This document shows, one piece after another, positions 49,882 through 58,448 of a DNA stretch of 64,000 bases. Every line of letters begins with the position of its first letter. Within the stretch, counting starts at the first letter, position 1. This DNA comes from Halogeometricum rufum (lineage in GTDB: Archaea > Halobacteriota > Halobacteria > Halobacteriales > Haloferacaceae). The stretch spans positions 372,001-436,000 of the forward strand of contig NZ_FOYT01000002.1 in NCBI RefSeq assembly GCF_900112175.1, in the 5' to 3' direction. A program made the position numbers and the translations under genes. The notes under the pieces were generated by a model. The model searched no databases and was not told the origin of the DNA. It saw only the letters and a program-made list of their open reading frames with translations.

Positions 49882-51147
49882 ATGAGTGACAAACCACACC
49901 AGAACCTCGCCATCATCGGACACGTCGACCACGGCAAGTCCACGCTCGTCGGTCGTCTCCTGTTCGAGACTGGGAGCGTGCCGGAACACATCATCGAACA
50001 GCACCGCGAAGAGGCCGCCGAGAAGGGCAAGTCGGGCTTCGAGTTCGCCTACGTGATGGACAACCTCGCGGAGGAACGCGAACGCGGCGTGACCATCGAC
50101 ATCGCCCACCAGCGGTTCGACACGGACAAGTACTACTTCACCATCGTGGACACGCCCGGCCACCGCGACTTCGTGAAGAACATGATCACGGGCGCCTCGC
50201 AGGCCGACCACGCCGTCCTCGTCGTCGCCGCCGACGACGGCGTCGCGCCGCAGACGCGCGAACACGTCTTCCTCGCCCGCACGCTGGGCATCGAGACGCT
50301 CATCATCGCGGTCAACAAGATGGACGTCGTCGACTACTCGGAGGACACGTACGAGCAGGTCAAGACGGAGGTACAGGAACTGCTGAAGCAGGTCCGGTTC
50401 GACTCCGACGACGCCCGCTTCATCCCCATCTCGGCGTTCGAGGGGGACAACATCGCCGAGCACTCCGACAACATGGACTGGTTCGACGGGCCGACCGTGT
50501 TGGAGTCGCTGAACAACCTCCCCGAACCGTCGCCGCCGACGGACGCGCCGCTTCGACTCCCGATTCAGGACGTGTACACCATCTCCGGCATCGGGACGGT
50601 GCCCGTCGGCCGCGTCGAGACGGGGACGCTCAACGTGGGCGACAACGTCTCGTTCCAGCCGTCGGACGTCGCCGGCGAGGTGAAGACCATCGAGATGCAC
50701 CACGAGGAGGTGCCGAAGGCGGGCCCCGGCGACAACGTCGGGTTCAACGTCCGCGGCATCGGCAAGGACGACATCCGCCGCGGCGACGTCTGCGGCCCGG
50801 CCGACGACCCGCCGTCCGTCGCCGAGACGTTCCAGGCGCAGATCGTCGTCATGCAGCACCCGTCGGTCATCACCGCCGGCTACACGCCGGTCATCCACGC
50901 GCACACCGCGCAGGTGGCCTGCACGTTCGAGTCCATCGACCAGAAACTCGACCCGTCGTCGGGCGAAGTCGCCGAGGAGAACCCCGACTTCATCCAGGCC
51001 GGCGACGCCGCCGTCGTGACGCTCAGACCGCAGAAGCCGCTCAGCATCGAGCCGTCCTCGGAGATAGCGGAACTCGGCTCCTTCGCCATCCGCGACATGG
51101 GGCAGACCATCGCGGCCGGGAAGGTGCTGAGCGTCGACGAGCGGTGA
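49882..51147 (+). CDS. tuf: Translation elongation factor EF-1 subunit alpha
   Basis: A full-length (421 aa) archaeal EF-1A/EF-Tu that delivers aminoacyl-tRNA to the ribosome. G1 is GHVDHGKST (13-21), the switch region is [16 protein letters not shown]3 is DTPGH (90-94) and G4 is NKMD (145-148). Domains 2 and 3 are complete ([58 protein letters not shown]). In many haloarchaea the gene lies in the str operon just before rps10; here neither rps10 nor other ribosomal genes are adjacent. Confidence 0.95.
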   Translation: MSDKPHQNLAIIGHVDHGKSTLVGRLLFETGSVPEHIIEQHREEAAEKGKSGFEFAYVMDNLAEERERGVTIDIAHQRFDTDKYYFTIVDTPGHRDFVKNMITGASQADHAVLVVAADDGVAPQTREHVFLARTLGIETLIIAVNKMDVVDYSEDTYEQVKTEVQELLKQVRFDSDDARFIPISAFEGDNIAEHSDNMDWFDGPTVLESLNNLPEPSPPTDAPLRLPIQDVYTISGIGTVPVGRVETGTLNVGDNVSFQPSDVAGEVKTIEMHHEEVPKAGPGDNVGFNVRGIGKDDIRRGDVCGPADDPPSVAETFQAQIVVMQHPSVITAGYTPVIHAHTAQVACTFESIDQKLDPSSGEVAEENPDFIQAGDAAVVTLRPQKPLSIEPSSEIAELGSFAIRDMGQTIAAGKVLSVDER

Positions 51148-51251
51148 ATCGGCCCCCGCGGACGACGACTTCTTTCGGCGTTCGGCGCGGCGACTGAGCG
51201 GCGAGCGACGCCGCCACTGTGAGGAGCGCCGCTGCCGGGTCGCGAGGACGG

Positions 51252-52034
51252 TCACGCAGCGTTCGTCGGGGCCGTCTCGCCCGAGAGCGTCGCGTTGACG
51301 ACGAAGCCGACCATGAGCACGACGGCTGCGAGATACAGGCTCGTGAGTACGAGCAAGACGACGCTGAGGACGCCGAAAATCGCGTAAGTGGCCGCGTTCG
51401 AGACGTAGAATCGGACGCCGGCCAAGAGGACCGTCCAGCCGAGAGCAGCGGTGACGGCGCCGGGGAGCGCCGCCGCCGGCGAGGGCAGTTCGCTCGTCGG
51501 GACGTAGTACAGGGGGAGGAGCACGACGGAGAGCGCGACGAACAGGAAGCCCAGACCGGCCGCGGCGAGCGCGGTGTTCGGCAGGAGGACGAACAGCGTG
51601 CTCGCGGCGACGACGGACCCGACGCTCAGCCCGAACGACGCGAGGACGCCGGCCGCGTCGCGGAGCCTGCGGGGGGCCGACTCGGCGGCGGCGTCCTCCA
51701 CTCGGTCGACCATCGTCTCGAAGCCGGCGGTGACGTTCGCCGCGCTCCAGGCGAGGACGGCGGCGGCGAACGCCGTCGCTCCGGCCTTCCCGGTGGAGTT
51801 CGCCAGCGCGTCGGACACCAGCCCTTGCGCTTCGGGGGTGAGAAACCGGAACGTCGCGCTCCGGACCGGTTCGACCATCGGTCTGCCGACGACGACCAGC
51901 AGCAACACCAACAGCGGGAGCAGCGAGACGAATCCGTAGTACGCCAGCGCCGCGGCCGGGTACTGGATATCGTGTTTGAGGGACGAGCGAGCGACGGTCC
52001 GCACCGTCTCGACGGCGGCGTTCCGACGCGACAT
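51252..52034 (-). CDS. YihY/BrkB-family membrane protein
   Basis: A 260-residue protein with six membrane helices. The opening YPAAALAYYGFVSLLPLLVLL is the family hallmark (normally aaalaYyallSlfPlll), and the end VLLVLTSLYLAAVVLMVGFV matches the last helix. The family is widespread and its transport function is unproven. It is shorter than most bacterial members, which is normal for haloarchaea. Its start is only about 90 bp from the end of the minus-strand DsbA/CxxC operon. Confidence 0.88.
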   Translation of the reverse strand: MSRRNAAVETVRTVARSSLKHDIQYPAAALAYYGFVSLLPLLVLLLVVVGRPMVEPVRSATFRFLTPEAQGLVSDALANSTGKAGATAFAAAVLAWSAANVTAGFETMVDRVEDAAAESAPRRLRDAAGVLASFGLSVGSVVAASTLFVLLPNTALAAAGLGFLFVALSVVLLPLYYVPTSELPSPAAALPGAVTAALGWTVLLAGVRFYVSNAATYAIFGVLSVVLLVLTSLYLAAVVLMVGFVVNATLSGETAPTNAA

Positions 52035-52120
52035 GTCGGTGCTAACGGCAGGGGACTGAAAACCCTGTGCGCCGCCGTCGACGCGGGCTAGCCGCCGAAA
52101 GTTTCGCGAGCGGTGTCGAC

Positions 52121-52720
52121 TCAGTCTATCGGACAGCCGTTTATCTCCCCGCCGCGCATGCCGTCGGCGAGCCAGAACATCGACAGCAGGAGCGACAGCG
52201 CCGCGAGGACGCCCAACTCCAGCCCCTCGAACGGGAGCAAGAGCGTCGCGCCGCCGACGCCGACGAGCGACAGGAGACCCGCGAGGACGGCCGTCCCGCA
52301 GGCGGCACAGCCGGCTCCGAGGGTGCCGAGGACGACGCCCGCGAGACTCCCGCCGCCGCTTCGCGCGGAGACGCCGTGCTCGCGCAGGTGGTAGACGACC
52401 ATCGCCACGTCCACGCCGACGAGGGCGGCGACGGCGACGACGACGACACTCTGCGCCGGCGAGTAGAGCGCCCCGACGACGGGGAACAGTTCCAGAAGGA
52501 CCGACAGGCGAGTTCCGACGGGGAGCGACCCGCCGACGACCACGTCGGTGACGAGCGTCAGGTTCTGCGCGACGGCGAACGCGGTGAGGGCGGCCAGCGT
52601 CGTGAGGAGAGCGACGAGGGCGTACGCCGGCAGCGACAGGACGAGTCGGGCGGTCCGGCCCACGAGTCGCACGTCGTCGCGGCCGGACGGGACCGGTGGG
52701 AGCAGACGGCGGACGTTCAT
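52121..52720 (-). CDS. Membrane protein with CxxC motif, partner of the DsbA-like lipoprotein
   Basis: A 199-residue protein with about five membrane helices. Between the third and fourth lies GTLGAGCAACGTAVLAGLL, where C138 and C141 form a CxxC at the membrane edge; a further Cys (C196) stands three residues from the C-terminus (GCPID). The start overlaps the stop of the DsbA-like gene (ATGA). By arrangement it resembles a DsbB/VKOR-like oxidase that would reoxidise the lipoprotein, but it does not show the VKOR fold signature I know. I know of no characterised family for it. Confidence 0.72.
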   Translation of the reverse strand: MNVRRLLPPVPSGRDDVRLVGRTARLVLSLPAYALVALLTTLAALTAFAVAQNLTLVTDVVVGGSLPVGTRLSVLLELFPVVGALYSPAQSVVVVAVAALVGVDVAMVVYHLREHGVSARSGGGSLAGVVLGTLGAGCAACGTAVLAGLLSLVGVGGATLLLPFEGLELGVLAALSLLLSMFWLADGMRGGEINGCPID

Positions 52721-53445
52721 AGCCCCAGCGCGCTCCGAATCAGGTCGAAGCTGACGCTGCCCGTCGCGCGCGTGACGTACGACCCGTCCCGGAAGAGGAA
52801 CACCGTCGGCGTCCCGGTGACGTTCGCCGCCTCGGCGGCGTCGACGTCCGCGGCGACGGCGGCGGCCGCCTCGTCGCCGTCGGCCGCTTCGACCACGCCC
52901 TCGCCGTCGAGTTCCGTGTTGGCCGACAGCCACGACGCCGTCTTCGACCGGACGTTGTCGGCGTCGAACGACGACTGCGCCTCGAAGTAGTGGCCGAGGA
53001 GGCCCCAGAACGCGTCGGCGTCCCGGGCGTACGTCGCCTCCAGCGCGTAGATTGCCGGCTCGCCCCACGGGTACACGAGCGGCGCGGTGCGGACGACGAA
53101 CGACCCGACGCCCGTCTCGACCAGTTCCGACCGAATCTCGGGGACGGTGTTCCGCTCGAACGCTCGGCACCGCGGGCACGACGGGTCCTCGAAGGCGACT
53201 ATCTGCACGTCGGCGTCCGCGCTCCCCAGTCGTGGCTGGGCGGCGACGTCAGCCGTGGCCGGGTGCGCGTCGAACGTCGCCGTCGTCGGGCCGTCGGTGG
53301 CGGCGTCCGTCGCGTCGGCGGCCGTCGAACCCGGCGACGGCGTGTCCGACCCCCCGGCACCTCCGCCGGAGTCGCCGAGACACCCGCCGAGGCCGCCCAG
53401 TCCGACAGCGCCGGCCAGTAGCAGGTCCCGCCGAGAGAGCGTCAT
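52717..53445 (-). CDS. DsbA-like thioredoxin-fold Tat lipoprotein
   Basis: A 242-residue protein with a Tat signal (SRRDLLLAGAVGLGGLGG) and lipobox C22, a Gly/Ser/Thr linker, then a DsbA-type thioredoxin fold. The active site is C90-P-R-C93 in FEDPSCPRCRAF, the cis-proline is P213 in TGTPTVFLF, and a helical insertion (EATYARDADAFWGLLGHYFE) separates the two halves. It should catalyse disulfide formation or exchange on exported proteins. It is followed by a translationally coupled CxxC membrane protein. Confidence 0.9.
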   Translation of the reverse strand: MTLSRRDLLLAGAVGLGGLGGCLGDSGGGAGGSDTPSPGSTAADATDAATDGPTTATFDAHPATADVAAQPRLGSADADVQIVAFEDPSCPRCRAFERNTVPEIRSELVETGVGSFVVRTAPLVYPWGEPAIYALEATYARDADAFWGLLGHYFEAQSSFDADNVRSKTASWLSANTELDGEGVVEAADGDEAAAAVAADVDAAEAANVTGTPTVFLFRDGSYVTRATGSVSFDLIRSALGL

Positions 53446-53870
53446 CGATACCCGAATCGTGGACGCGGAACCGTTTGGCGCTACTGCGCTCGTGCGCGGC
53501 CGTCGCCCAACTGGCCGAACTCGCGTCGGGGGCATCGCTGTCGGGGGACTGGGAGACGCAGAAACGGAATCGCGGACGCCGCGGCAGGCGTGACGCGGGC
53601 GTCCGCGGGACGGTGGCGCCTGCAACTGTCTGTGCGTCCGACCGCACGGCGGGATGCGACCGGACGCGGGGACGGGAGACGCCGCGTGACGTGTTGGGAG
53701 GGGCGATACAGACTCTCGTCGCGCGTGCGACCGTTTCGCGTCGGCCGCACGGCGGGGTGCGGTCGAGTGCGGCACGGCGCACGCGCGACGTGACGTGGAA
53801 CGTCGGCGGACGTTCCGGTGGCGGTACGGCGGGGACCGGCCGTGGTCGTCTCGGATGCTCCTCGCGTGCG
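53446..53870 (+). other. Gene-free region with an imperfect direct repeat
   Basis: No convincing gene on either strand. Two roughly 26-base blocks share the core GCACGGCGGGATGCG/GCACGGCGGGGTGCG (about 53636-53662 and 53740-53765) and are about 104 bases apart. Composition is GC-rich like the core genome. Confidence 0.45.
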
Positions 53871-54140
53871 CTACCCCCCCGCGGCCGCGTCTTCGGCCGA
53901 CTCACTACGAAGATACACGCCGTCGGCGCGCCACCCGTTCCCCCGGCTACCGGCCCGGGTGAGTTCCATCTTCACCGGCGCGCCGGCCGAGAGCGTCTCG
54001 AGTCGCTCACGAAGACGTTCGTGCGCGTACTCGACGACGTGGTAGGTCGCGTTCGTCTCGTGGGTCCTGAGGGTCAACGCACCGTGGGCGTTCATCTCAC
54101 CGACTACGGTGTACGTTTCACCACTCTTTTCTCGTTTCAT
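53871..54140 (-). CDS. DUF7999-like small protein
   Basis: An 89-residue soluble protein, KREKSGETYTVVGEMNAHGA at the start, LTLRTHETNATYHVVEYAHE, then LRERLETLSAGAPVKMELTR, with a short Ser/Ala-rich tail. It predicts a small beta-rich fold with one helix. I associate it with a conserved haloarchaeal family of unknown function (DUF7999). The minus-strand promoter region has TATA-like CTTTATCTA about 35 bases upstream. Divergent from the NYN-domain gene. Confidence 0.7.
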   Translation of the reverse strand: MKREKSGETYTVVGEMNAHGALTLRTHETNATYHVVEYAHERLRERLETLSAGAPVKMELTRAGSRGNGWRADGVYLRSESAEDAAAGG

Positions 54141-54326
54141 TCTTTCTTCGTCACTCTATATCTCGAAGAAGTAGATAAAGCTAGTCAATAAGGAGTATAA
54201 GGTGTCCATATGGGCTGGTACGGATTCCGACGAGCGGTGCGAGACGGCGACCGACGGACCTCCGTTCGGGCGGCCGCGGCGCGTCGAATCAGTAGGGCTA
54301 TCCACCTCGGTCCGAAACGACCGGTC

Positions 54327-54851
54327 ATGGACCGCGCGCGCCGAACCGACGCGTCCGACGACGAATCCGCCGCAGACGACACTCCCGCCGAGGACGCCGC
54401 CGACGAACTGCGCGTCGCCCTGTTCGTGGACGGACCGAACGTCCTCCGCGACGAGTTCGACGTGGACCTGGACGACGTGCGCGAGGCGGCCGCCGCGGTG
54501 GGACGCCCCACGGCGACGCGCCTATACCTCGACGAGCACGCGACGCCCGGCCTGATTCAGGCCGCCGAGGCGCGCGGGTTCGAAGTCGTCGTCACCAGCG
54601 GCGACGTGGACGTGCGCCTCGCGGTGGACGTCACCCGATTCGCCGTCGAGGGCCGCGCCGACGTGGTCGCCATCGCCTCCCGCGACACCGACTTCAAGCC
54701 CGCCATCGAGACGGCGAACGCCTACGGCATCCGGACGCTGGCCATCGCCCCCGGCGAGTTCGGCCGGTCCGACGCCCTGCGGAACGCCGCGTCGGACAGC
54801 GTCACCCTCGGCGACGACGAGGGGCCGACGATGGTCGGCTACGACGAGTAG
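54327..54851 (+). CDS. NYN-domain (PIN-like) nuclease, LabA/DUF88 type
   Basis: A 174-residue protein. After a disordered acidic N-terminus, LRVALFVDGPNVLRDEFDVD carries the first catalytic Asp of the NYN fold; SGDVDVRLAVDVTRFA and VVAIASRDTDFKPAIETANA supply the other conserved acidic residues, and IRTLAIAPGEFG closes the domain. NYN proteins are predicted metal-dependent ribonucleases or RNA-processing factors. The ATG at 54327 was chosen because the codons upstream are poor; an ATG at 54210, close to a TATA-like element, is an alternative that would add 39 basic residues. Confidence 0.87.
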   Translation: MDRARRTDASDDESAADDTPAEDAADELRVALFVDGPNVLRDEFDVDLDDVREAAAAVGRPTATRLYLDEHATPGLIQAAEARGFEVVVTSGDVDVRLAVDVTRFAVEGRADVVAIASRDTDFKPAIETANAYGIRTLAIAPGEFGRSDALRNAASDSVTLGDDEGPTMVGYDE

Positions 54852-55003
54852 GCGTCGGGGGCGACGGCGAGTCGGCGGAGAGACGGGACCGGGGCGACGG
54901 CGAACGGGACGACGAGGACCGAAGCGGAGGCAGAACCGGAGGCGAAGAAGAGCGTCGACCGGGAGCGAGCAGCCTTTTTACGCGGACCGACCAACCGCCG
55001 GGC

Positions 55004-55852
55004 ATGGAACAGTTGGGTACGCCGGTTCTCGACAACCACCTCCACCTCGACCCGACGCACGGCCGCGGACTGGACGCCGTCCGCGACTTCTCCCGCCTCG
55101 GCGGGACGCACCTGCTCGTGGTGAACAAGCCGTCGTGGCACCTCGGCGTCGACGCCAACGAGGGCGCGGACTTCCGCCCCGTCTTCGAGGAGACGGTCGA
55201 CGTCGTCGCCGACGCCACCGCGGAACTGCCGGGCCGCGCGTGGCCCGTCCTCGGCGTCCACCCGGGACTCGTCTCGCATCTGGTCGACGAACGCGGGCTC
55301 TCGCCCGCCGAGGCGCGCGACGTGATGCAGTCGGGGTTGGACGTCGCCGCGGAGTACGTCCGCGCGGGCGACGCCCTCGCCCTCAAGTCGGGGCGACCGC
55401 ACTACGACGTCTCCGAGGCGGTCTGGGAGGCGTCGAACGACGTGATGCGTCACGCCTTCGCCCTCGGGGCGGACCTCGACTGCGCGGTGCAGTTGCACAC
55501 CGAGGCGTCCGACGACCTGACGGAGGTAGCCGAGTGGGCAGAGGACGCCGGGATGGCCCGAGAGCGAGTGGTCAAACACTACGCGGGCGGCCGCCTCGCG
55601 GGCCCGACGCCCAGCGTGATGAGCGAGAAAGACCGGCTCGAAGTCGCCGCCGAACGCGGGGCGCCGTTCCTGATGGAGACGGACTTCGTGGACGACGCCG
55701 ACCGACCGGGCGCGGTCCTCGGGCCGAAGACGGTGCCCCGGCGCGTGCGGTGGATGCTGGAGGAGGGGTGGGACGACGCCGTCGCGACGGCGCACGTCGA
55801 GACGCCGCGGGACGTGTACGGCATCGACACGCGAGAGACGCTGACTCGCTGA
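55004..55852 (+). CDS. TatD-like metal-dependent hydrolase
   Basis: A 282-residue TIM-barrel hydrolase of the archaeal TatD-related group. The metal motif is DNHLHLDP (H12, H14), with further ligands in VLGVHPGL (around 85-90), QLHTEAS and the C-terminal LMETDFVDD. Enzymes of this superfamily are deoxyribonucleases or amide/ester hydrolases; the archaeal branch is poorly characterised. A TATA-like CTTTTTACG lies 28 bases before the ATG. It is transcribed in the same direction as the NYN gene, but 152 bp apart. Confidence 0.88.
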   Translation: MEQLGTPVLDNHLHLDPTHGRGLDAVRDFSRLGGTHLLVVNKPSWHLGVDANEGADFRPVFEETVDVVADATAELPGRAWPVLGVHPGLVSHLVDERGLSPAEARDVMQSGLDVAAEYVRAGDALALKSGRPHYDVSEAVWEASNDVMRHAFALGADLDCAVQLHTEASDDLTEVAEWAEDAGMARERVVKHYAGGRLAGPTPSVMSEKDRLEVAAERGAPFLMETDFVDDADRPGAVLGPKTVPRRVRWMLEEGWDDAVATAHVETPRDVYGIDTRETLTR

Positions 55853-55956
55853 CCCGGACGCTGACGCGCGGTACGCCGGGTTCGTCACGGATTCACAGTC
55901 GACAGGGCGCGCGAGCATAGGAAAGGCATTTGAGTGCTGCCGGGGATGATTGGAAC

Positions 55957-56547
55957 ATGACCGAGGCCGAGGAGACCTACTACACGGAAGAACGCTGGCA
56001 GAACTGGCTCACGCGCGTCGAGGACGAGGAGCTCGACCCCGAGAACGAGGACTCCGCGCGACTCCTGTTGAACCTGCAGGACGACGCCGCCATCGCGGTG
56101 GCCAAGATAGTCTCCGCGCACGAGGAGGAGACGCTCTCGGAGGAGGAGGCCCTCGAAGAACTCGAAGGCGTCCGCGAAATCGTCCTCTCGGAGCCGACGT
56201 TCGAGGGCGACGACGTCGAGGAGAAGGTGATGCTCATCGACGGCGTCCAGACGAGTCTGGTCTGCGTCTTCTACGCCGCCGAGGAGTACATCGTCGGCGG
56301 GCCCGCCGAACCCGCACCGCTCGAAGAGTACGTCGAGGCCGCCGCCGAGGCCGAGACGCAGGAGGACCTCGACGCCGCACTCGGCTACCTCGTGCAGGCG
56401 GGGACGCGCATCATCGAGGGTGACGAACTCGACATGTCTATCGCCGAGGAGCTGGAGTACGGACTCGTCTCCGAGTGGCTCAACGGCCTCGACAGCCTCC
56501 AGAGCGCCATGAGCGACCCCGAAGTCGTCGAAGAAGAGGACGCGTAA
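55957..56547 (+). CDS. DUF2150 family protein
   Basis: A 196-residue very acidic soluble protein. TYYTEERWQNWLTRVEDEEL at the start and LLLNLQDDAAIAVAKIVSAH are family signatures; the rest is helical and rich in Glu (EEETLSEEEALEELEGVREI). The family is restricted to euryarchaea and has no known function. Start is the ATG at 55957, 104 bases after the TatD-like gene. Confidence 0.9.
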   Translation: MTEAEETYYTEERWQNWLTRVEDEELDPENEDSARLLLNLQDDAAIAVAKIVSAHEEETLSEEEALEELEGVREIVLSEPTFEGDDVEEKVMLIDGVQTSLVCVFYAAEEYIVGGPAEPAPLEEYVEAAAEAETQEDLDAALGYLVQAGTRIIEGDELDMSIAEELEYGLVSEWLNGLDSLQSAMSDPEVVEEEDA

Positions 56548-56591
56548 CGTTTCGACGCGCGGCGCGCGTTCGTCGGTCTCCCGGCGGCATA

Positions 56592-56598
56592 CTTTTAT
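56592..56598 (+). promoter_or_regulatory. TATA box of the pilin-like gene
   Basis: TTTTATC within GGCATACTTTTATCAGAC lies 24-30 bases before the ATG at 56622, the expected leaderless spacing. Confidence 0.6.
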
Positions 56599-56621
56599 CA
56601 GACAGTCACACAATCCGAGGT

Positions 56622-58379
56622 ATGGAGTTTCGGGGGGACGACCGAGCAGTCGCCGTCCAGATAGGTGCGGTGCTGTTACTCGGGTTCGTCGTCGTCTCGC
56701 TGTCGATGTATCAGGCGGCCGTCGTTCCTCAGGAGAACGAACAGGTCGAGTACCGCCACAACCAGCGCGTCGTCGGCGACATGCACGAGGTACGGAACGC
56801 CGTCCTCCAGACCGCCGCGACGGGGTCGTCGGCGCCGACGGCGGTCGAACTCGGGACGGAGTACCCCGCACGTTCCGTCTTCGTCAACCCGTCGCCGCCG
56901 GGGGGAACGCTCGCCACTTCGTCGCTCGGCGACGTGTCGATCCGGAACGCCGTCGCCGACGACCCCGAGACGGCCGAACCGGACTACCCCGAGACGGACG
57001 ACTTCTGGAACGGCAGCACGCGGACGTATCCGACGCGCGCGCTCGCCTACCAGCCATCGTACAACCGCTACGGGAACGCGCCGACGACCGTCTACGAGAA
57101 CGGCGTCCTCTACAACCGGTTCGGCGAGGGCGCGTCGGCCAACACCGTCACCGTCTCCGACCAGACGCTGGTCTCGGGGCGGCAGATATCGCTCGTGACG
57201 CTGTCCGGCGACCTCTCTCGCGGCGGGTCGGGGACGCTGTCGGTGGACCCGCGGGCGGTGAGCCAGTCGACCCGGACGGTGTCCGTCTCGCAGGACGCCT
57301 CGCGGCCCGGAAACGTCTCCATCGTCGTCCCGACGCGGTTGGACGCCTCGACGTGGCGGCGACTCCTCGAGGAGACGAACCAGTACGACGGGACGGGCGA
57401 CCCCACCAACGAGCGGTACGTCCACGCGGTGACCGACGCCGGGCCGGACGCCGTCGAAATCGCGTTCGAGGCGGGGACGACGTACGAACTCCGCATGGCG
57501 AACGTCGGCGTCGGGTCGGCCGACGGGGACGCGGAACCGGCGTACCTGACCAGCGCGGAGGGAATCGACTTCCCCTACACCGACCGGAAGGACTCGTTCG
57601 TCGTCGAGGTCCGCGACCGGTACAACAACCCCGTCGGGACGCGGGTGAACGCCTCGGCGGCCCGGGGGACGGTGCCGAACGGAACCGTCGAGGAACCCGG
57701 GCGCTACCGCTACGTCTACGAGGCGCCGGCCACCGACGGGCCGGACACCGTCAACGTGAGCTACCGGGACGAGTCGCGGGCGGGGTTCGACCCGAACGCC
57801 ACCGCGGACCTGCAGTACGACGTCGAGGTGCAGGCGTCGGGCGGAAGCGGGAGTGGGAGCGGGGACGGCGGGACGGGCGGCGGGTCCGGCCCCCTCTCGC
57901 TCGTCGACGGGAGCGGACAGGGGAAGGCCAACCGCGGCGCGACCAGCGGCGTCCAGTTCGAACTGTCGAACGACGGGTCGGACGAACTCGAACTGACCGG
58001 CGTCTCTGTGGACGCCACGACGAAGTCCAGCGTGCAGCAACTCCACGAGACGAACGGAGGACAGGGCGACGGGCAGTACGAGGCGTACTTCGACGTCGGC
58101 TCCGACAGTCAGAACAGTCCGCAGTCGAACGACGGCTGGTACGAGGCCGGCGACGGCAACGGCGACGAGTACGTCGTCGGGTCCGGGACCGTTCCGCTCA
58201 CCTCGGACGCCACCCTCGCCGCCGGCGAGGGCGCGACGGTCTACCTCTACCAGTTCCAGAACAACGGCGGGAGCGGGCAGAACATGGCCGACGAGGAGGT
58301 GACGGTGACAGTCGAGTACGAGAGCGGCGGCACGTCGTACGCGGAGACGTTCAACGTCACGGCCACCGACCCGTACTGA
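56622..58379 (+). CDS. Pilin-anchored exported protein, 585 aa
   Basis: The N-terminus DDRAVAVQIGAVLLLGFVVV is of the haloarchaeal pilin/archaellin-like type, with a single membrane helix directly after a short charged leader. The body is about 550 residues of beta-rich, Thr/Asn-rich sequence with many N-glycosylation sequons, an Ig-like section (KDSFVVEVRDRYNNPVGTRV), a Gly/Ser linker near residue 408-428 and a final immunoglobulin-like domain. It is followed 69 bp downstream by another gene of the same class, so both probably belong to one surface structure. Confidence 0.8.
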   Translation: MEFRGDDRAVAVQIGAVLLLGFVVVSLSMYQAAVVPQENEQVEYRHNQRVVGDMHEVRNAVLQTAATGSSAPTAVELGTEYPARSVFVNPSPPGGTLATSSLGDVSIRNAVADDPETAEPDYPETDDFWNGSTRTYPTRALAYQPSYNRYGNAPTTVYENGVLYNRFGEGASANTVTVSDQTLVSGRQISLVTLSGDLSRGGSGTLSVDPRAVSQSTRTVSVSQDASRPGNVSIVVPTRLDASTWRRLLEETNQYDGTGDPTNERYVHAVTDAGPDAVEIAFEAGTTYELRMANVGVGSADGDAEPAYLTSAEGIDFPYTDRKDSFVVEVRDRYNNPVGTRVNASAARGTVPNGTVEEPGRYRYVYEAPATDGPDTVNVSYRDESRAGFDPNATADLQYDVEVQASGGSGSGSGDGGTGGGSGPLSLVDGSGQGKANRGATSGVQFELSNDGSDELELTGVSVDATTKSSVQQLHETNGGQGDGQYEAYFDVGSDSQNSPQSNDGWYEAGDGNGDEYVVGSGTVPLTSDATLAAGEGATVYLYQFQNNGGSGQNMADEEVTVTVEYESGGTSYAETFNVTATDPY

Positions 58380-58448
58380 CCGGAGACCGATCTCACATCT
58401 GATACTGGCACGGAAAGATTCAGAACGGTTCGTGCGAAGGACAGACCA

